Positions 63,965 to 64,000 of a DNA stretch of 64,000 nucleotides are shown piece after piece (within the stretch, counting starts at the first letter, position 1; every line of letters starts with the position of its first letter). The stretch covers positions 1,488,001 through 1,552,000 of the forward strand of contig NZ_JASGKQ010000003.1 in the NCBI RefSeq assembly GCF_047654785.1, read 5' to 3'. Origin of the DNA: Pelomonas sp047654785 (lineage in GTDB: Bacteria; Pseudomonadota; Gammaproteobacteria; Burkholderiales; Burkholderiaceae_C). The translations under genes and the position numbers were made by a program. The notes beneath the pieces were generated by a model that searched no databases, was not told the DNA's origin, and saw nothing but the letters and a program-made list of their open reading frames with translations.

Positions 63965-64000
63965 TGACACGCCGGATCGCGCTGCTCGGCGCCGAGTGCA

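Overview
The window is a stretch of core chromosome from a high-GC betaproteobacterium of the order Burkholderiales. It looks most like the Rubrivivax/Roseateles/Leptothrix group, but that genus-level guess rests only on gene order and style. Supporting signs are the order rpsO-pnp-quinone oxidoreductase-tpiA-secG-tRNA-Leu-nuoA..., a complete isc operon ending in tsaD, an intracellular PHB depolymerase, zapA followed by a structured RNA and an EVE-domain gene, and a livKHMGF cluster. Almost every base is coding. Long open frames opposite real genes are common here and were treated as by-products of GC-rich third codon positions.

Layout. 1-10645 (minus): nuoA to nuoL of respiratory complex I, cut by the left edge inside nuoL. 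10868-16299 (minus): tRNA-Leu(GAG), secG, tpiA, a quinone oxidoreductase, pnp (broken by a one-base insertion in this sequence) and rpsO with RNA hairpins between rpsO and pnp. 16300-25379: hsp20 (plus), then on the minus strand uvrB and iscR-iscS-iscU-iscA-hscB-hscA-fdx-tsaD for Fe-S cluster and tRNA t6A synthesis. 25493-30651 (plus): aromatic aminotransferase, PHB depolymerase, a stand-alone RsxB-type ferredoxin, endonuclease III, a ZapB-like protein, ZapA, a probable 6S RNA and an EVE-domain protein. 30662-34361: a GGDEF-like protein with a ruined active site (minus), then a flavoprotein, rpsU, a YqeY protein and a small CRSG-motif phosphatase/sulfurtransferase (plus). 34355-40290 (minus): livK-livH-livM-livG-livF and pmbA. 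40349-47980: yjgA and mog (plus), a large propeller-GGDEF sensor, cysE and a TrmJ-type methyltransferase (minus), then suhB and a tiny periplasmic TonB-domain protein (plus). 48105-51322: a copper resistance locus (cueR, copA, copZ) with two CueR-type promoters back to back. 51342-54873: a secreted protein of unknown function, an alcohol dehydrogenase-like gene with a divergent LysR regulator, and a small HTH protein with a near-perfect palindrome in front. 54912-64000 (plus): mutS, an alpha/beta hydrolase, pyrG, kdsA, a DUF1330 protein, eno, ftsB, pnuC, and a short transposon-like element at the right edge.

The most unusual content is non-coding. A dispersed repeat of about 120-140 bp made of four consecutive hairpins occurs three times (36699-36819, 59969-60105, 62662-62799). 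Its stems change in a compensating way between copies, which points to selection on RNA or DNA structure. One copy sits inside the liv operon and one supplies the ribosome binding site of ftsB. A separate 236-bp element at 63729-63964 has 18-bp inverted ends, a TGA duplication and a very long internal hairpin, as expected of a MITE inserted exactly at the pnuC stop codon. Other points of interest are the pnp frameshift, the degenerate GGDEF protein and a hairpin that covers the ribosome binding region of pyrG. No phage, CRISPR array or large genomic island is visible.
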